Positions 1 to 8,238 of a DNA stretch of 33,228 nucleotides are shown in pieces (within the stretch, counting starts at the first letter, position 1; every line of letters starts with the position of its first letter). The stretch covers positions 1 through 33,228 of the forward strand of contig NZ_PGFZ01000022.1 of assembly GCF_002923755.1 (NCBI RefSeq), in the 5' to 3' direction. The position numbers and the translations under genes were made by a program. The stretch comes from Methylovulum psychrotolerans. Lineage in GTDB: Bacteria; Pseudomonadota; Gammaproteobacteria; Methylococcales; Methylomonadaceae. The notes beneath the pieces are model-generated. The model was not told the origin of the DNA. It did not search any database and saw only the letters and a program-made list of their open reading frames with translations.

Positions 1-121
1 GGCAAACCGTGTCATCCGCAAGCTGCTTGCCCATACCGTAGGGGTGTTTCTGAATTGTTGCCTGGGCCGCCACCAACCCCTCCAATTTGAGGGGTTGGTA
101 CAAATCTAAAAAGTCGAACAT
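1..121 (-). CDS. Partial unidentified ORF, N-terminal 40 residues
   Basis: On the minus strand an ATG at 119-121 opens a frame that stays open to the window edge (about 40 codons). It begins MFDFLDLYQPLKLEGL and continues with an unremarkable soluble-looking sequence containing HPYGMGKQLADD. I do not recognise the family. There is no convincing Shine-Dalgarno sequence before the ATG, so the start is uncertain. It lies in the same direction as ubiB but is separated from it by about 500 non-coding bases and two terminator-like hairpins, so it is not part of that operon. It could be a real gene running off the window or chance coding. Confidence 0.3.
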   Translation of the reverse strand, partial: MFDFLDLYQPLKLEGLVAAQATIQKHPYGMGKQLADDTVC

Positions 122-315
122 CGCGTACTGTTGCTGTTACAACCGTTGCGGGATTTAGGCCGCCCACTTAAGGCAGGGCTATAGCCAACATTGCAAAATT
201 AGCAAACGGCTAAAGCATAGGTGAAAGCTATCCCAATATCCAGGTAATATGTCACACCCAAAAATTATTTTTTGATCTATTTTGGTGCAAAAGCGCACTA
301 CAATAACACAGCTGA

Positions 316-334
316 TTATAGCTACTAGCTATAA
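316..334. repeat. Perfect inverted repeat, operator-like
   Basis: TTATAGC at 316-322 and GCTATAA at 328-334 form a perfect 7-bp inverted repeat around a 5-base centre. The symmetry and short centre resemble a repressor operator, but no regulator or promoter can be tied to it here. Confidence 0.35.
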
Positions 335-371
335 CCCTTGATGAACAACAACTTACCTAGACCCTAGAAAA

Positions 372-395
372 ACGCTAAGCAAGCGACTTTAGCGT
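372..395 (-). terminator. Possible rho-independent terminator (weak)
   Basis: ACGCTAA (372-378) pairs with TTAGCGT (389-395) across a 10-base loop. Read on the minus strand the stem is followed directly by TTTTTC, so it could be a second terminator behind the ubiB hairpin. The stem is AT-rich and weak, so it may be only a structural repeat. Confidence 0.3.
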
Positions 396-515
396 GTAAA
401 AACCACAGCCTTAATTATTTTTTGAGGACGCGAACTTCAATTTAACAATTTAGGGCAGCAAAATTCCTTTTGCAGTTGCAACCATGCCGCGTACGGATAT
501 GCCATGCCTGCGCAT

Positions 516-540
516 TGGGCAAATACCCTAACGTTGCCCA
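516..540. repeat. Perfect inverted repeat
   Basis: TGGGCAA (516-522) and TTGCCCA (534-540) form a 7-bp perfect stem with an 11-base loop. No T-tract follows on either strand, so this is not an obvious terminator. Confidence 0.3.
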
Positions 541-600
541 CGCAACAATCTCGGTATGGATTTTACAGAAGAAGACTAAGGCGGTTAGCCTTGATAAGAA

Positions 601-640
601 GGGGAAAACTAAGACAAAGAACGGCGGCTTGTGCCGCCGT
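601..640 (-). terminator. Rho-independent terminator of the ubi operon
   Basis: ACGGCGGC (621-628) and GCCGCCGT (633-640) form a perfect 8-bp GC-rich stem with a 4-base loop. On the minus strand it lies 8 bases past the ubiB stop codon and is followed by a T-rich stretch (TCTTTGTCTTAGTTTT). Position, stem and tail fit an intrinsic terminator for the ubiE...ubiB transcript. Confidence 0.72.
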
Positions 641-648
641 CATCGCGC

Positions 649-2208
649 TTATTGGAATAGCACAGCCAAACTAATCAGCGTCGCACCCGCCAGCATCGCC
701 CATAAAGTATGGCGTTGGTGGCTGTCGATTTGCTCGCGTAACAAGGCCAATTCGCGTTGTTGGGCTTCGGCCTGTTGTTGGGTATGGGCGGCGTTATCTA
801 AGGCTTTATAAAGCAAAGAAGGGATTTCGGGGAATTGCTGGGCAAATTCAGGGAATTGCTTAAGCAATTGGTTGATTTTGGCTTTCGGCCCCATACGTTC
901 ATGGAACCAACCTTCCAGGAACGGCTTGGCGGTCTGCCACAAATCCAATTCGGGATACAGTTGCCGCCCCAAGCCTTCAATATTGAGCAAGGTTTTTTGC
1001 AGCAACACCAATTGCGGTTGTACCTGCATATCGAAACGGCGGGCGGTTTGGAATAGGCGTAACAGCAGTTGCCCGAAGGAAATGTCTTTTAACGGTTTCT
1101 CAAAAATCGGTTCACAAACGCTACGGATTGCCGATTCAAATTCTTCTATGCGCGTAGTGCGCGGCACCCAACCGGATTCAACGTGCATTTCCGCCACTTT
1201 GCGGTAATCGCGGTTAAAAAACGCCAAAAAGTTTTCTGCCAGATAATGCTGGTCGGATAAGGATAAAGAGCCGACGATGCCAAAATCAATGGCGATATAC
1301 TTGGCGGGCAATTCAACAAAAATATTACCCGGATGCATGTCAGCATGGAAGAAATTATCCCGGAACACTTGTGTGAAGAAAATCTCCACGCCGCGCTCGG
1401 CCAGCAATTTAAAATCCGCCCCCCCTGCCCGCAGTTTGTCTATATCGCCGACCGGGATGCCATGAATCCGTTCCATGACCATGACTTTTTGCCGGGTAAA
1501 CTCCCAGTGGACTTCGGGAATATAAATAATCGTCGATTTGTCGAAATTGCGGCGGATTTTTGCCGCATTGGCGGCTTCCCTGACCAAATCCAGCTCATCC
1601 AGCGTGGTTTTTTCAAACTCGGCGACGACTTCCATAGGCCGCAAGCGCCGCGCATCCGGGGAAAACTTTTCGGCAATCCGCGCCAATTCGTAAATCAGCC
1701 CCATGTCGGAATGGATACGCCCTTCAATATCGGGGCGCAACACCTTCACCACGACATCCTCGCCGGTATGCAGCGTCGCGGTATGTACTTGCGCCACCGA
1801 AGCCGAGGCCATAGGCTCCGGGTCAAATTCGGCAAAAGCCTCATTGATCGACATGCCCAGCTCTTTTTCGATAATGGCGCGGGCAATGTCGCTGCCGAAC
1901 GGCGGCACCCGGTCTTGCAGCTTGACCAGTTCATCGGCAATATCGTCGGGCAACAAATCTTTACGCGTCGATAAAGCTTGGCCAAATTTGACATAGATCG
2001 GCCCCAAATCTTCCAATGCTTGGCGAATCCTCACCCCGCGCGACACCGCCAGCTCATTTTTGCGGTTCAGCCAATAATACGGCGTACAAAGCGCCAAAAA
2101 CCGGATTGGGCGGAAATAAGGCGTGTTTAAGACAATTTCATCGAGGCCGTGCATCACCAAGACCCAATTGATATGGATCAGGCGCATTAAAATTTTAGGG
2201 CGGATCAC
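649..2208 (-). CDS. ubiB: Ubiquinone biosynthesis protein UbiB (atypical kinase-like ATPase)
   Basis: UbiB is an ADCK/ABC1-family ATPase needed for coenzyme Q synthesis, acting at the inner membrane with the UbiJ/UbiK accessory complex. Family marks are clear: [11 protein letters not shown] (residues 74-84 of the 519-residue form), the Ala/Ser-rich loop [17 protein letters not shown] (catalytic region) and DFGIVG (the DFG equivalent). One membrane segment lies at the very C-terminus; E. coli UbiB has a longer two-segment tail. I chose the GTG at 2206-2208 because AAAGG sits 7 bases upstream and the N-terminus then lines up with E. coli UbiB. An upstream in-frame ATG at 2259 would add 17 residues and has no visible ribosome site. 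It is last in the operon, after ubiJ, and is followed by a terminator. Confidence 0.93.
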   Translation of the reverse strand: MIRPKILMRLIHINWVLVMHGLDEIVLNTPYFRPIRFLALCTPYYWLNRKNELAVSRGVRIRQALEDLGPIYVKFGQALSTRKDLLPDDIADELVKLQDRVPPFGSDIARAIIEKELGMSINEAFAEFDPEPMASASVAQVHTATLHTGEDVVVKVLRPDIEGRIHSDMGLIYELARIAEKFSPDARRLRPMEVVAEFEKTTLDELDLVREAANAAKIRRNFDKSTIIYIPEVHWEFTRQKVMVMERIHGIPVGDIDKLRAGGADFKLLAERGVEIFFTQVFRDNFFHADMHPGNIFVELPAKYIAIDFGIVGSLSLSDQHYLAENFLAFFNRDYRKVAEMHVESGWVPRTTRIEEFESAIRSVCEPIFEKPLKDISFGQLLLRLFQTARRFDMQVQPQLVLLQKTLLNIEGLGRQLYPELDLWQTAKPFLEGWFHERMGPKAKINQLLKQFPEFAQQFPEIPSLLYKALDNAAHTQQQAEAQQRELALLREQIDSHQRHTLWAMLAGATLISLAVLFQ

Positions 2209-2277
2209 TGCGTTACCTTTGGTGGCGTAGAGTACCCACCTTAACAGCGGTGGGTACATTTATTGTTTTTTATAGTT

Positions 2278-2910
2278 TTAAGGGTGTTCTAAGTTATTTT
2301 TCAGCCTATCTACACGGCTTTGCAGACGGTCAAAGTCTAGCCGCAGATCGTCGATTTGCTGATAAAAAATATCCATTTCGGGTACGGCGGGCAAGTCGCG
2401 GGTTTCTTCCTGCAAAAACTCGGCGGCGTTAAGCCGGAAGGTTTCCAGCGTGTCTTTGCTCCAGTCTTGCCCAGCCCGGAAAAACTGACTCAAGTTATGG
2501 GCAAATCGTTCACCCGTATACCTGGCTAATTTGTCTTCCAGATGAATATCCAGCTTGGCGAACAGTTCCTGAAACCGCCGCCCCGTGTGCATATCACCTG
2601 CGATGACGACATCGCCGGAAAACACCGACCGCATCGGCTTAGCACTCAGCCCCATTAAACCGAACGCAAACAAAGACCCCGTCAACCGGGTATCGGGTTC
2701 GCCCAGATACTGGTCCAGCACTTGGATGGTATCGGCTGCCGGACACAGGTAGAGGGTTTCGTTAAACGGGGTAATGGTCACGGCGATGACTTTGCCCGCT
2801 AAGGGTTGCAAAAACTGCCCGGCATTCGGGTCTAGTTGCACATAGCGGCTAAGGGCAAATTCTAGCGTGCCGATAAGTAAGGGTTTAATAGGCATATTAA
2901 GTAAATTCAT
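2278..2910 (-). CDS. ubiJ: Ubiquinone biosynthesis accessory factor UbiJ (SCP2 domain)
   Basis: UbiJ is a lipid-binding SCP2-domain protein that supports the soluble ubiquinone-synthesis complex with UbiK and is needed for aerobic CoQ production. The 210-residue product is close to the roughly 200 of E. coli. It has an N-terminal SCP2-like half (about residues 25-115) and a C-terminal helical, coiled-coil-like tail ending RLQSRVDRLKNNLEHP. Its place between ubiE and ubiB fits the family. The ATG at 2908-2910 overlaps the TGA of the DUF4435 gene (ATGA), suggesting translational coupling. A second ATG at 2893-2895 gives MPIKPLL, which matches the E. coli start MPFKPL and may be the ancestral start. 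Neither has a strong ribosome site. Confidence 0.88.
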   Translation of the reverse strand: MNLLNMPIKPLLIGTLEFALSRYVQLDPNAGQFLQPLAGKVIAVTITPFNETLYLCPAADTIQVLDQYLGEPDTRLTGSLFAFGLMGLSAKPMRSVFSGDVVIAGDMHTGRRFQELFAKLDIHLEDKLARYTGERFAHNLSQFFRAGQDWSKDTLETFRLNAAEFLQEETRDLPAVPEMDIFYQQIDDLRLDFDRLQSRVDRLKNNLEHP

Positions 2911-3821
2911 GAAGTGACATGCCGCAAATATTCAGTTAAAGAATCCGGTGTCTGCGCATAAGCGGAAAACACGATTATCGCCTGATCGTTGCTTAATTTG
3001 TTACCAAAAGAAAAAGTGATTTTTTCCGTTATATAGGTTTGGGGGTTCGCCGCATCTTGCAACAGCAGTTCCAGCAACGTCAACACAAACCCCAATTCAT
3101 ACTTGCCCCTAAATACTTGCTGGTGCTGGCAATGGCTGAATGCGCTTATTTTGGCCGCTAACGCCGCTGGCGGAATGGCTAAGGCGTTGGTAAACGTCTG
3201 TGTTAGCGTTTCCGGCGTATAGTGTGCCGACACCGCCTGTAAATCAAAACCGATAAAGCCTTTAGGGAGTTTCTCATCTAAATTAACCCCGGTTGCTTGT
3301 CCGGTCGCATTTCTCCGCTCAATCAAACACGCATACCACGCATTAAATAACAGCGTCGCCTGATGAAATTCTGCTTGCCTAGCCAAAAACAAGCTGACAC
3401 AGGTTTGATAGCTTGTACTCAATTCCGACAAATGCAGCAGATTTTTTAAAATCTCCTGAAACACCTCAACCGACACATAAAAATTCTCGATAGCATAGCA
3501 CGGCGTTTCAAAAATGGGCGGACTATGCGGTGTTAAGGGCGGATTAAAATCCCTATCAATAAAAAACGCTTTTTTGTAACGGTCATATTCGGTATGTCCG
3601 GCAATTAGACGGTAGACCTCCAAAACCTTTTCCCTACCCCCGCAAAGTATGTTCTGATAAGCGGCGGTAAATCGTTTGATTCTGGGTGCGTAATACGCGC
3701 TGTCTTTACCTTCATAAAAACAAAATAAGCTGTCTTGGTGTGTTTGGGTGAGCAGGGTAAATTCGAGATAGGCCGCGACTGGCTTAGAACGGCCTTGTCT
3801 TAGTGCTTCTAAAAGCCCCAT
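2907..3821 (-). CDS. DUF4435 TOPRIM-like protein, PARIS AriB-type effector candidate
   Basis: This is a 304-residue DUF4435 protein. In the characterised PARIS system the DUF4435 partner (AriB) is a TOPRIM-fold nuclease released by the ATPase on sensing phage proteins, and it attacks host tRNA. Visible TOPRIM-type marks are the acidic FYEGKDSAYY (E37, D40), the DxD-type FFIDRDF (D89, D91) and YAIENFY (109-115), in the order expected for the family. Its start lies 1 base after the ATPase stop and its own stop overlaps the ubiJ start, so the two genes are sandwiched tightly in the ubi operon. Codon and base composition are more AT-rich than ubiE or ubiB. Family assignment rests on motif recognition; a related AAA+TOPRIM defence pair outside PARIS proper is possible. 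Confidence 0.75.
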   Translation of the reverse strand: MGLLEALRQGRSKPVAAYLEFTLLTQTHQDSLFCFYEGKDSAYYAPRIKRFTAAYQNILCGGREKVLEVYRLIAGHTEYDRYKKAFFIDRDFNPPLTPHSPPIFETPCYAIENFYVSVEVFQEILKNLLHLSELSTSYQTCVSLFLARQAEFHQATLLFNAWYACLIERRNATGQATGVNLDEKLPKGFIGFDLQAVSAHYTPETLTQTFTNALAIPPAALAAKISAFSHCQHQQVFRGKYELGFVLTLLELLLQDAANPQTYITEKITFSFGNKLSNDQAIIVFSAYAQTPDSLTEYLRHVTS

Positions 3822-3822
3822 A

Positions 3823-5106
3823 TTACGCGGCGACCTGTTTAGTGCGCGTAATATACTCGCTTAACCCCACTGCATAACGGTCTAGCTCATTATCGAAAAT
3901 AAACGGCGAATGGGTAACGGCCAGCAGAAAATCACACTTGGTGGAGTTAATCATATCGGGCAATAATTGCTTTTGCCATGGCATACTCAGCGATAACTCA
4001 GGCTCATCAAACAACACGATAAAACGCTGGCCTTCCTCGGCAAGATAAATCTTCGCAAACATCGAAATGATTTGTTTTTCGCCAGAAGACAAATATTTAA
4101 GCTCAATCGCCGCATCGGTTATATCCGATTTAACAAAAATCTTAATCGCACTTTCGTCATAAAATAGTTGCTTACCCACCAGATACTTATTACAAACATC
4201 CCGAAACTGCTTTACCGAATTATCCAACGTCTTTTGGGTGTCGTAAATTTCCAGCAATTTTTTCAGAAAATACATAAGCGAGGGGTTAGTCTCTTTCTTA
4301 TCGGCCACAATAGCCCGCATGGCGGTTTTGTCTTCTTCGGGCAATTGCTTACCTACCCTAGCCAAGATAATTTCCAGCGCATTTTGGTCGATTGTATCTA
4401 ACCAACGGTTATCCGTTTCGGAAAAGCCTTTAACCAATTGGCTTAAAATCTCCGAAGAGATTTTGGCAAAGCCTTCTTTTAATAAGCTATCAATTTTATT
4501 TTCGATACTGGCAAATTTTCTGGACACATCGTCCATACCGAATTGGATAACGGTGTCTTCTTGGTTTAACCGTTCGTCCTGTTCGTCGTAACCGAGATTA
4601 TGTAAATCTTCTTCTACGCGCCGAAATGTCGGGAAATAAAGTATATCTTTTCCTGAAATGCCAGATTGGATTTTTGTTTTTGCCTTAAGTTCATATATTG
4701 CCGTATGGATTTTACCTTGATGTTTGATATGGCTTGCCTTAAGAGAAACTGGATGCGTTAATGATGAATTGTTTTTATCCAAAACAGCCATAGCAGCACC
4801 TACCCGTTTTGCCACACCAGATGAACTCCAATTGACTGATTTATTTATTATTTTTATGTTTTCTATATTTATTTCAATAGCATCGGCATCACTTTCTGAA
4901 AACCGCAAAACCAATCTTTCAAAATAAAACTCAGACAACTTCAAAAAATTCTGCGTCAACGTATAGTAAAGAATATTCAAAACCTGAGTCTTGCCCAGCC
5001 CATTCTCCCCGACCAAAATCTTAATATTTTCATCAAACGGGATATGCACATCACTGGTGCCAAACAGACCATATACCGAGAAGGATTTAATAGGGCTAGT
5101 ATTCAT
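3823..5106 (-). CDS. AAA/ABC-type ATPase, PARIS AriA-type sensor candidate
   Basis: This 427-residue ATPase belongs to the SMC/ABC-like AAA_15/AAA_21 group. Walker A is GENGLGKT (33-40). The signature LSSGEKQ is at 339-345, Walker B FIVLFDEPELSL has its DE pair at 367-368, and the switch His lies in VTHSPF (399). Between the halves is a helical insertion with ILYFPTFRRVEEDL and VIQFGMDDVSRKF, which I associate with AriA proteins. In PARIS, AriA forms an oligomer that holds AriB and releases it when it senses an anti-restriction protein such as Ocr. It starts 49 bases after the ubiE stop, with no terminator between and no strong ribosome site. Hand-counted G+C in sampled 60-base lines is 20/60 (4861-4920) and 23/60 (4381-4440), against 40/60 in ubiE (5581-5640). 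This suggests acquisition by transfer. An OLD-like ATPase is the main alternative. Confidence 0.75.
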   Translation of the reverse strand: MNTSPIKSFSVYGLFGTSDVHIPFDENIKILVGENGLGKTQVLNILYYTLTQNFLKLSEFYFERLVLRFSESDADAIEINIENIKIINKSVNWSSSGVAKRVGAAMAVLDKNNSSLTHPVSLKASHIKHQGKIHTAIYELKAKTKIQSGISGKDILYFPTFRRVEEDLHNLGYDEQDERLNQEDTVIQFGMDDVSRKFASIENKIDSLLKEGFAKISSEILSQLVKGFSETDNRWLDTIDQNALEIILARVGKQLPEEDKTAMRAIVADKKETNPSLMYFLKKLLEIYDTQKTLDNSVKQFRDVCNKYLVGKQLFYDESAIKIFVKSDITDAAIELKYLSSGEKQIISMFAKIYLAEEGQRFIVLFDEPELSLSMPWQKQLLPDMINSTKCDFLLAVTHSPFIFDNELDRYAVGLSEYITRTKQVAA

Positions 5107-5155
5107 CGTAGTTATCTATATCCGCTAAGCAATGATCTGTTTACAGGAATGGCGA

Positions 5156-5905
5156 TCAGATTTTATACCCCCGATGCACGGCCACTATCCCTTGCGTCAT
5201 ATTAAAATATTCGCAACGCTCCAGCCCGGCGTTTTCCATCATCTGTTTCAATTCAGCCTGCTTTGGGTGCATACGGATGGATTCCGCCAAATAACGGTAG
5301 CTTTCTTCATCTTTAGCGACAAAACGGCCAATTTTCGGCAGGATATTGAACGAGTAAAAGTCATAGACTTTTTCGGTGACTTTATCGGTAGGGTGCGAGA
5401 ATTCCAGCACAATCACCCGCCCGCCCGGTTTCAGAACGCGGTACATAGAACGCAAGGCGGCATCTTTGTCGGTGACGTTGCGCAGCCCAAACGCGATGCA
5501 CACACAATCGAACGTATTATCGGCAAATGGCAGGCATTCGGCGTTGACTTGCGCATAACGGATATTCGCCGCCAGCCCGCGGTCGATCAGGCGGTCGCGG
5601 CCCGTGCGCAGCATTTGCGCGTTAATGTCCGCCAGCACCACTTGCCCGTCGCTACCGACGCGCTCATGGAACAATGTGGTCAAATCGCCCGTGCCGCCCG
5701 CCAAGTCCAAAACGTGCTCGCCTTTGCGGACATTGCTCAGTTGTACGGCGATACGCTTCCAAATGCGGTGTATGCCTAAGGACATCAAATCATTCATGAT
5801 GTCGTACTGTTCGGCAACGGAATCAAAAACCCCGCGCACCAGTTTGACTTTTTCATCGACGGCGACTTGCTTAAAGCCGAAATGGGTGGTGTTATCGGTA
5901 GTCAT
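5156..5905 (-). CDS. ubiE: UbiE, demethylmenaquinone/2-octaprenyl-benzoquinol C-methyltransferase
   Basis: UbiE is the SAM-dependent C-methyltransferase of ubiquinone (and menaquinone) synthesis. The protein carries [14 protein letters not shown], the SAM-binding motif [21 protein letters not shown], and [16 protein letters not shown], and ends [11 protein letters not shown] like E. coli UbiE. The start at 5903-5905 ([14 protein letters not shown]) is preceded by AGGGGA about 6 bases upstream and gives 249 residues, the usual length. A longer frame from 5956 overlaps the upstream gene and is unlikely. It follows the DUF971 gene by 16 bases and would normally be followed directly by ubiJ; here the ATPase/DUF4435 cassette intervenes. 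Confidence 0.96.
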   Translation of the reverse strand: MTTDNTTHFGFKQVAVDEKVKLVRGVFDSVAEQYDIMNDLMSLGIHRIWKRIAVQLSNVRKGEHVLDLAGGTGDLTTLFHERVGSDGQVVLADINAQMLRTGRDRLIDRGLAANIRYAQVNAECLPFADNTFDCVCIAFGLRNVTDKDAALRSMYRVLKPGGRVIVLEFSHPTDKVTEKVYDFYSFNILPKIGRFVAKDEESYRYLAESIRMHPKQAELKQMMENAGLERCEYFNMTQGIVAVHRGYKI

Positions 5906-5921
5906 GGTTATTCCCCTATAT

Positions 5922-6317
5922 TTAATGCGAGTTCGTGCGTGGTGGGTTGCGGACAATGCCCGCCTCTGCCAATTGGCGCAGATAATCCGCCCACAAGGTT
6001 TGGTAATCGGTACCTAGCAGATATAACGCGTCCCAAGTATAAATGCCTGTGTCATGCCCATCGCTAAAGGCCAGCAAAATGCCGTAATTGCCGATAGGGC
6101 GGATTTCTTTAATGGTGACGGCTTCCTTACCCGTTTGCAGGGTCTCTTGCCCTGGGCCATGGCCGACCGCTTCGGCGGATTGGGTATAAACGCGCAGATA
6201 TTCGACAGGCAGGACAAAGACGCTGCCGTCGTCAAAGCTAATTTCCAGGCGGTTAGACAGTTGATGGTGTTTAATCTCAACCGGCAGGCTATTGCAGGGG
6301 GTGATAGTTAGGCGCAT
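5922..6317 (-). CDS. DUF971 (GBBH-like N-terminal domain) protein
   Basis: This small protein (131 residues from the ATG at 6315-6317) matches the DUF971 / gamma-butyrobetaine-hydroxylase-like N-terminal domain. Typical features are [19 protein letters not shown], the [20 protein letters not shown] core and [11 protein letters not shown]. Standalone copies are common in proteobacteria next to hslVU and ubiE; a role in metal or iron-sulfur handling has been suggested but is not settled. A TTG at 6329 would add four residues without a ribosome site. It is 16 bases upstream of ubiE and probably cotranscribed with it. Confidence 0.85.
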   Translation of the reverse strand: MRLTITPCNSLPVEIKHHQLSNRLEISFDDGSVFVLPVEYLRVYTQSAEAVGHGPGQETLQTGKEAVTIKEIRPIGNYGILLAFSDGHDTGIYTWDALYLLGTDYQTLWADYLRQLAEAGIVRNPPRTNSH

Positions 6318-6446
6318 ACGATTGCTCAATGGTGTGTGGGCTGGGTAAGCTCAATAGGCTTAGCGTTAAGCCGCCCGTGCTTAGGCAGGCCAGCACAGGC
6401 GATACTTATGGCGCAATGGTGTTGCTTATTGGGCGGACAGCGAAGG

Positions 6447-6728
6447 CTACAACACGCCTGCCGCCAATAAATCCAAATACATAAATTCGGGGGCTTTCAC
6501 ACCCGCTTGTTGGCGTATCTTAACCAATTCGGGCGATTCAAAAAATGCTTTTGCATCCGCCACAGACGACCATTCGGAAAAATGCACGATATGGTTAGCG
6601 GAGTCGGTAAATTTCAAGACCTGATACTGTTGCTCGCCAGCAGCTTTTCTGATACCTGCCGCCTGATCGAAAATAATTTTCCACGCGCCGTAATCTTCGA
6701 CTTCGTGGATAATGAGGACATGTGCCAT
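6447..6728 (-). CDS. Antibiotic biosynthesis monooxygenase (ABM)-like small protein
   Basis: The 93-residue product begins MAHVLIIHEVEDYGAWK and contains IVHFSEWSSVADAKAFFESPEL, the beta-alpha-beta pattern of dimeric ferredoxin-like ABM/YgiN-type proteins. Members include heme-degrading and quinol monooxygenases as well as uncharacterised stress proteins. No catalytic residue can be assigned by eye. AAGG lies about 10 bases before the ATG. It sits between hslU and the DUF971 gene on the same strand with gaps of about 130-160 bases on each side, so it may have its own promoter. It is not part of the hslVU-DUF971-ubiE order I know from Pseudomonas. Confidence 0.75.
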   Translation of the reverse strand: MAHVLIIHEVEDYGAWKIIFDQAAGIRKAAGEQQYQVLKFTDSANHIVHFSEWSSVADAKAFFESPELVKIRQQAGVKAPEFMYLDLLAAGVL

Positions 6729-6784
6729 GTTTATTCTGCCTTAAATCGGGCGTTTAAAAAACCTGTTTAGGATGGTGCATCAAA

Positions 6785-6803
6785 CAAGGCCGCTAAGGCC
6801 TTG
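6785..6803 (-). terminator. Hairpin downstream of hslU
   Basis: CAAGGCC (6785-6791) and GGCCTTG (6797-6803) form a perfect 7-bp GC-rich stem with a 5-base loop, 87 bases past the hslU stop. On the minus strand only a short TTT follows, so termination is possible but unproven; it may instead stabilise the 3' end. Confidence 0.4.
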
Positions 6804-6889
6804 CTGGTTCCAAATACCTGCAAGGCCTAATCCGGCGGCTTGATATGCAACGGCTTGCAGCGGCAGAACTGCCCCTGCTGATTGCCACG

Positions 6890-8221
6890 TTACAGAATAT
6901 ACCTGCTCAAATCTTCATCTTCAACAAATTCGCTCAAGTGCTTATCGACATAATCGGCATCAATCACGATAGTTTTTTCCAGCAAATCGGGGGCATTGAA
7001 AGAAATGTCTTCCAAAAGCCGCTCCAAAATCGTATGCAAGCGGCGGGCGCCGATATTTTCGGTTTTCTCGTTCACTTGCCAGCCAAGTTCGGCAATGCGC
7101 TGGATACCGTCGGGGGCGAACGACAAATCGACACCTTCGGTCGCGAGTAAAGCCATATACTGTTCGGTCAAAGACGCGTTAGGTTCGGTCAGGATACGCA
7201 CAAAATCTTCTGCTGACAATGGGCTTAATTCAACACGGATAGGAAACCGGCCTTGCAATTCGGGAATCAGGTCTGACGGCTTGGCGACATGGAAGGCACC
7301 GGAGGCGATAAACAGGATATGGTCGGTCTTAATCATACCGTATTTGGTGCTGACGGTACTGCCTTCAACAATCGGCAACAAGTCGCGCTGCACACCTTCG
7401 CGCGACACTTCGCCGCTGCCGCCGCCATGCTCGCCCCGTTTACAAATTTTGTCGATTTCGTCCAAAAAGACAATGCCATGTTGCTCTACCGCTTCGACGG
7501 CGCGTAACTTAATGTCTTCATCATTGATCAGTTTGGCGGCTTCTTCTTCCTGCAAAACTTTTAAGGCTTTGCTGACTTTCATTTTACGGGGCTTGGTACG
7601 CTCTGACCCCATGCTTTGGAACATGCCCTGCAATTGGTTGGTCATTTCCTCCATGCCCGGCGGCGCCATAATTTCCACACCCATTGGTGCGACATGGACA
7701 TCAATTTCAATGTCCCGGTCGTCCAAATCCCCGGCGCGTAATTTATTGCGCATTTTCAGGCGTGTCGCTTCCTCGGATGACGAGAGGCTACCCGTAGGCG
7801 ATAAGGGCAAAGGCAATAAAATATCCAGCAAACGCTCTTCGGCGGCATCGGCGGCTTTCACCTGCATCCGTTCCATATCATCCATGCGGGTCATTTTAAT
7901 GGCGGAATCGACCAGATCACGGATAATGGATTCGACATCACGGCCAACATAACCGACTTCGGTAAATTTGGTGGCTTCGATCTTGATAAACGGCGCATTA
8001 GCCAGACGTGCCAAACGGCGGGCGATTTCGGTCTTACCGACCCCGGTAGGGCCAATCATCAAGATGTTTTTAGGGGTAATCTCATTGCGCAAAGCTGGAT
8101 CGACATTTTGCCGCCGCCAGCGGTTACGCAGGGCAATCGCCACCGAACGCTTGGCACTGGCCTGACCGATAATATGTTTGTCCAATTCGCTGACAATTTC
8201 TTTGGGAGTCATTTGTGTCAT
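6890..8221 (-). CDS. hslU: HslU, ATPase subunit of the HslVU protease
   Basis: HslU is the hexameric AAA+ unfoldase that feeds proteins into the HslV chamber in the cytoplasm. The 443-residue length is standard. Seen are [24 protein letters not shown] at the N-terminus (split by the usual HIIGQ motif), Walker A GPTGVGKT, the pore motif GYVGRD, Walker [11 protein letters not shown], the I-domain region between them, and the C-terminal tail SRYIL that docks into HslV. It starts 17 bases after hslV. A second ATG three codons in is an alternative start. Confidence 0.98.
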   Translation of the reverse strand: MTQMTPKEIVSELDKHIIGQASAKRSVAIALRNRWRRQNVDPALRNEITPKNILMIGPTGVGKTEIARRLARLANAPFIKIEATKFTEVGYVGRDVESIIRDLVDSAIKMTRMDDMERMQVKAADAAEERLLDILLPLPLSPTGSLSSSEEATRLKMRNKLRAGDLDDRDIEIDVHVAPMGVEIMAPPGMEEMTNQLQGMFQSMGSERTKPRKMKVSKALKVLQEEEAAKLINDEDIKLRAVEAVEQHGIVFLDEIDKICKRGEHGGGSGEVSREGVQRDLLPIVEGSTVSTKYGMIKTDHILFIASGAFHVAKPSDLIPELQGRFPIRVELSPLSAEDFVRILTEPNASLTEQYMALLATEGVDLSFAPDGIQRIAELGWQVNEKTENIGARRLHTILERLLEDISFNAPDLLEKTIVIDADYVDKHLSEFVEDEDLSRYIL

Positions 8222-8238
8222 GATTTCACTTGTCCGTC

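Larger units (their letters stand above)
122..648. other. Non-coding region with several inverted repeats
   Basis: I see no convincing gene here. The stretch is AT-rich up to about 480. It contains three perfect 7-bp inverted repeats (316-334, 372-395, 516-540) and the terminator of the ubi operon (601-640). A GTGC-N6-GCAC dyad lies near 285-298. The frame starting near 470 on the plus strand runs antisense into ubiB and does not look like a protein. Confidence 0.45.

Noticed and set aside
272-300. Possible sigma-70 or NtrC-type site near the GTGC-N6-GCAC dyad
   Set aside because: The candidate -35 and -10 boxes are 21 bases apart and the dyad has the opposite orientation to the NtrC consensus, so neither is supported.
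1333-1974. 213-codon plus-strand open frame inside ubiB
   Set aside because: It is antisense to a fully recognisable ubiB and has no ribosome site or family resemblance.
2880-5160. Target-site duplication at the ends of the ATPase/DUF4435 cassette
   Set aside because: Comparing the sequence around 2880-2912 and 5107-5160 by eye showed no direct repeat, and no integrase or insertion sequence is present.
5132-5779. 215-codon plus-strand open frame inside ubiE
   Set aside because: It is antisense to ubiE, which has all family motifs; the frame is a mirror of GC-rich coding.
6996-7952. 318-codon plus-strand open frame inside hslU
   Set aside because: It is antisense to hslU and its Ser/Arg-rich product looks like a shadow frame.
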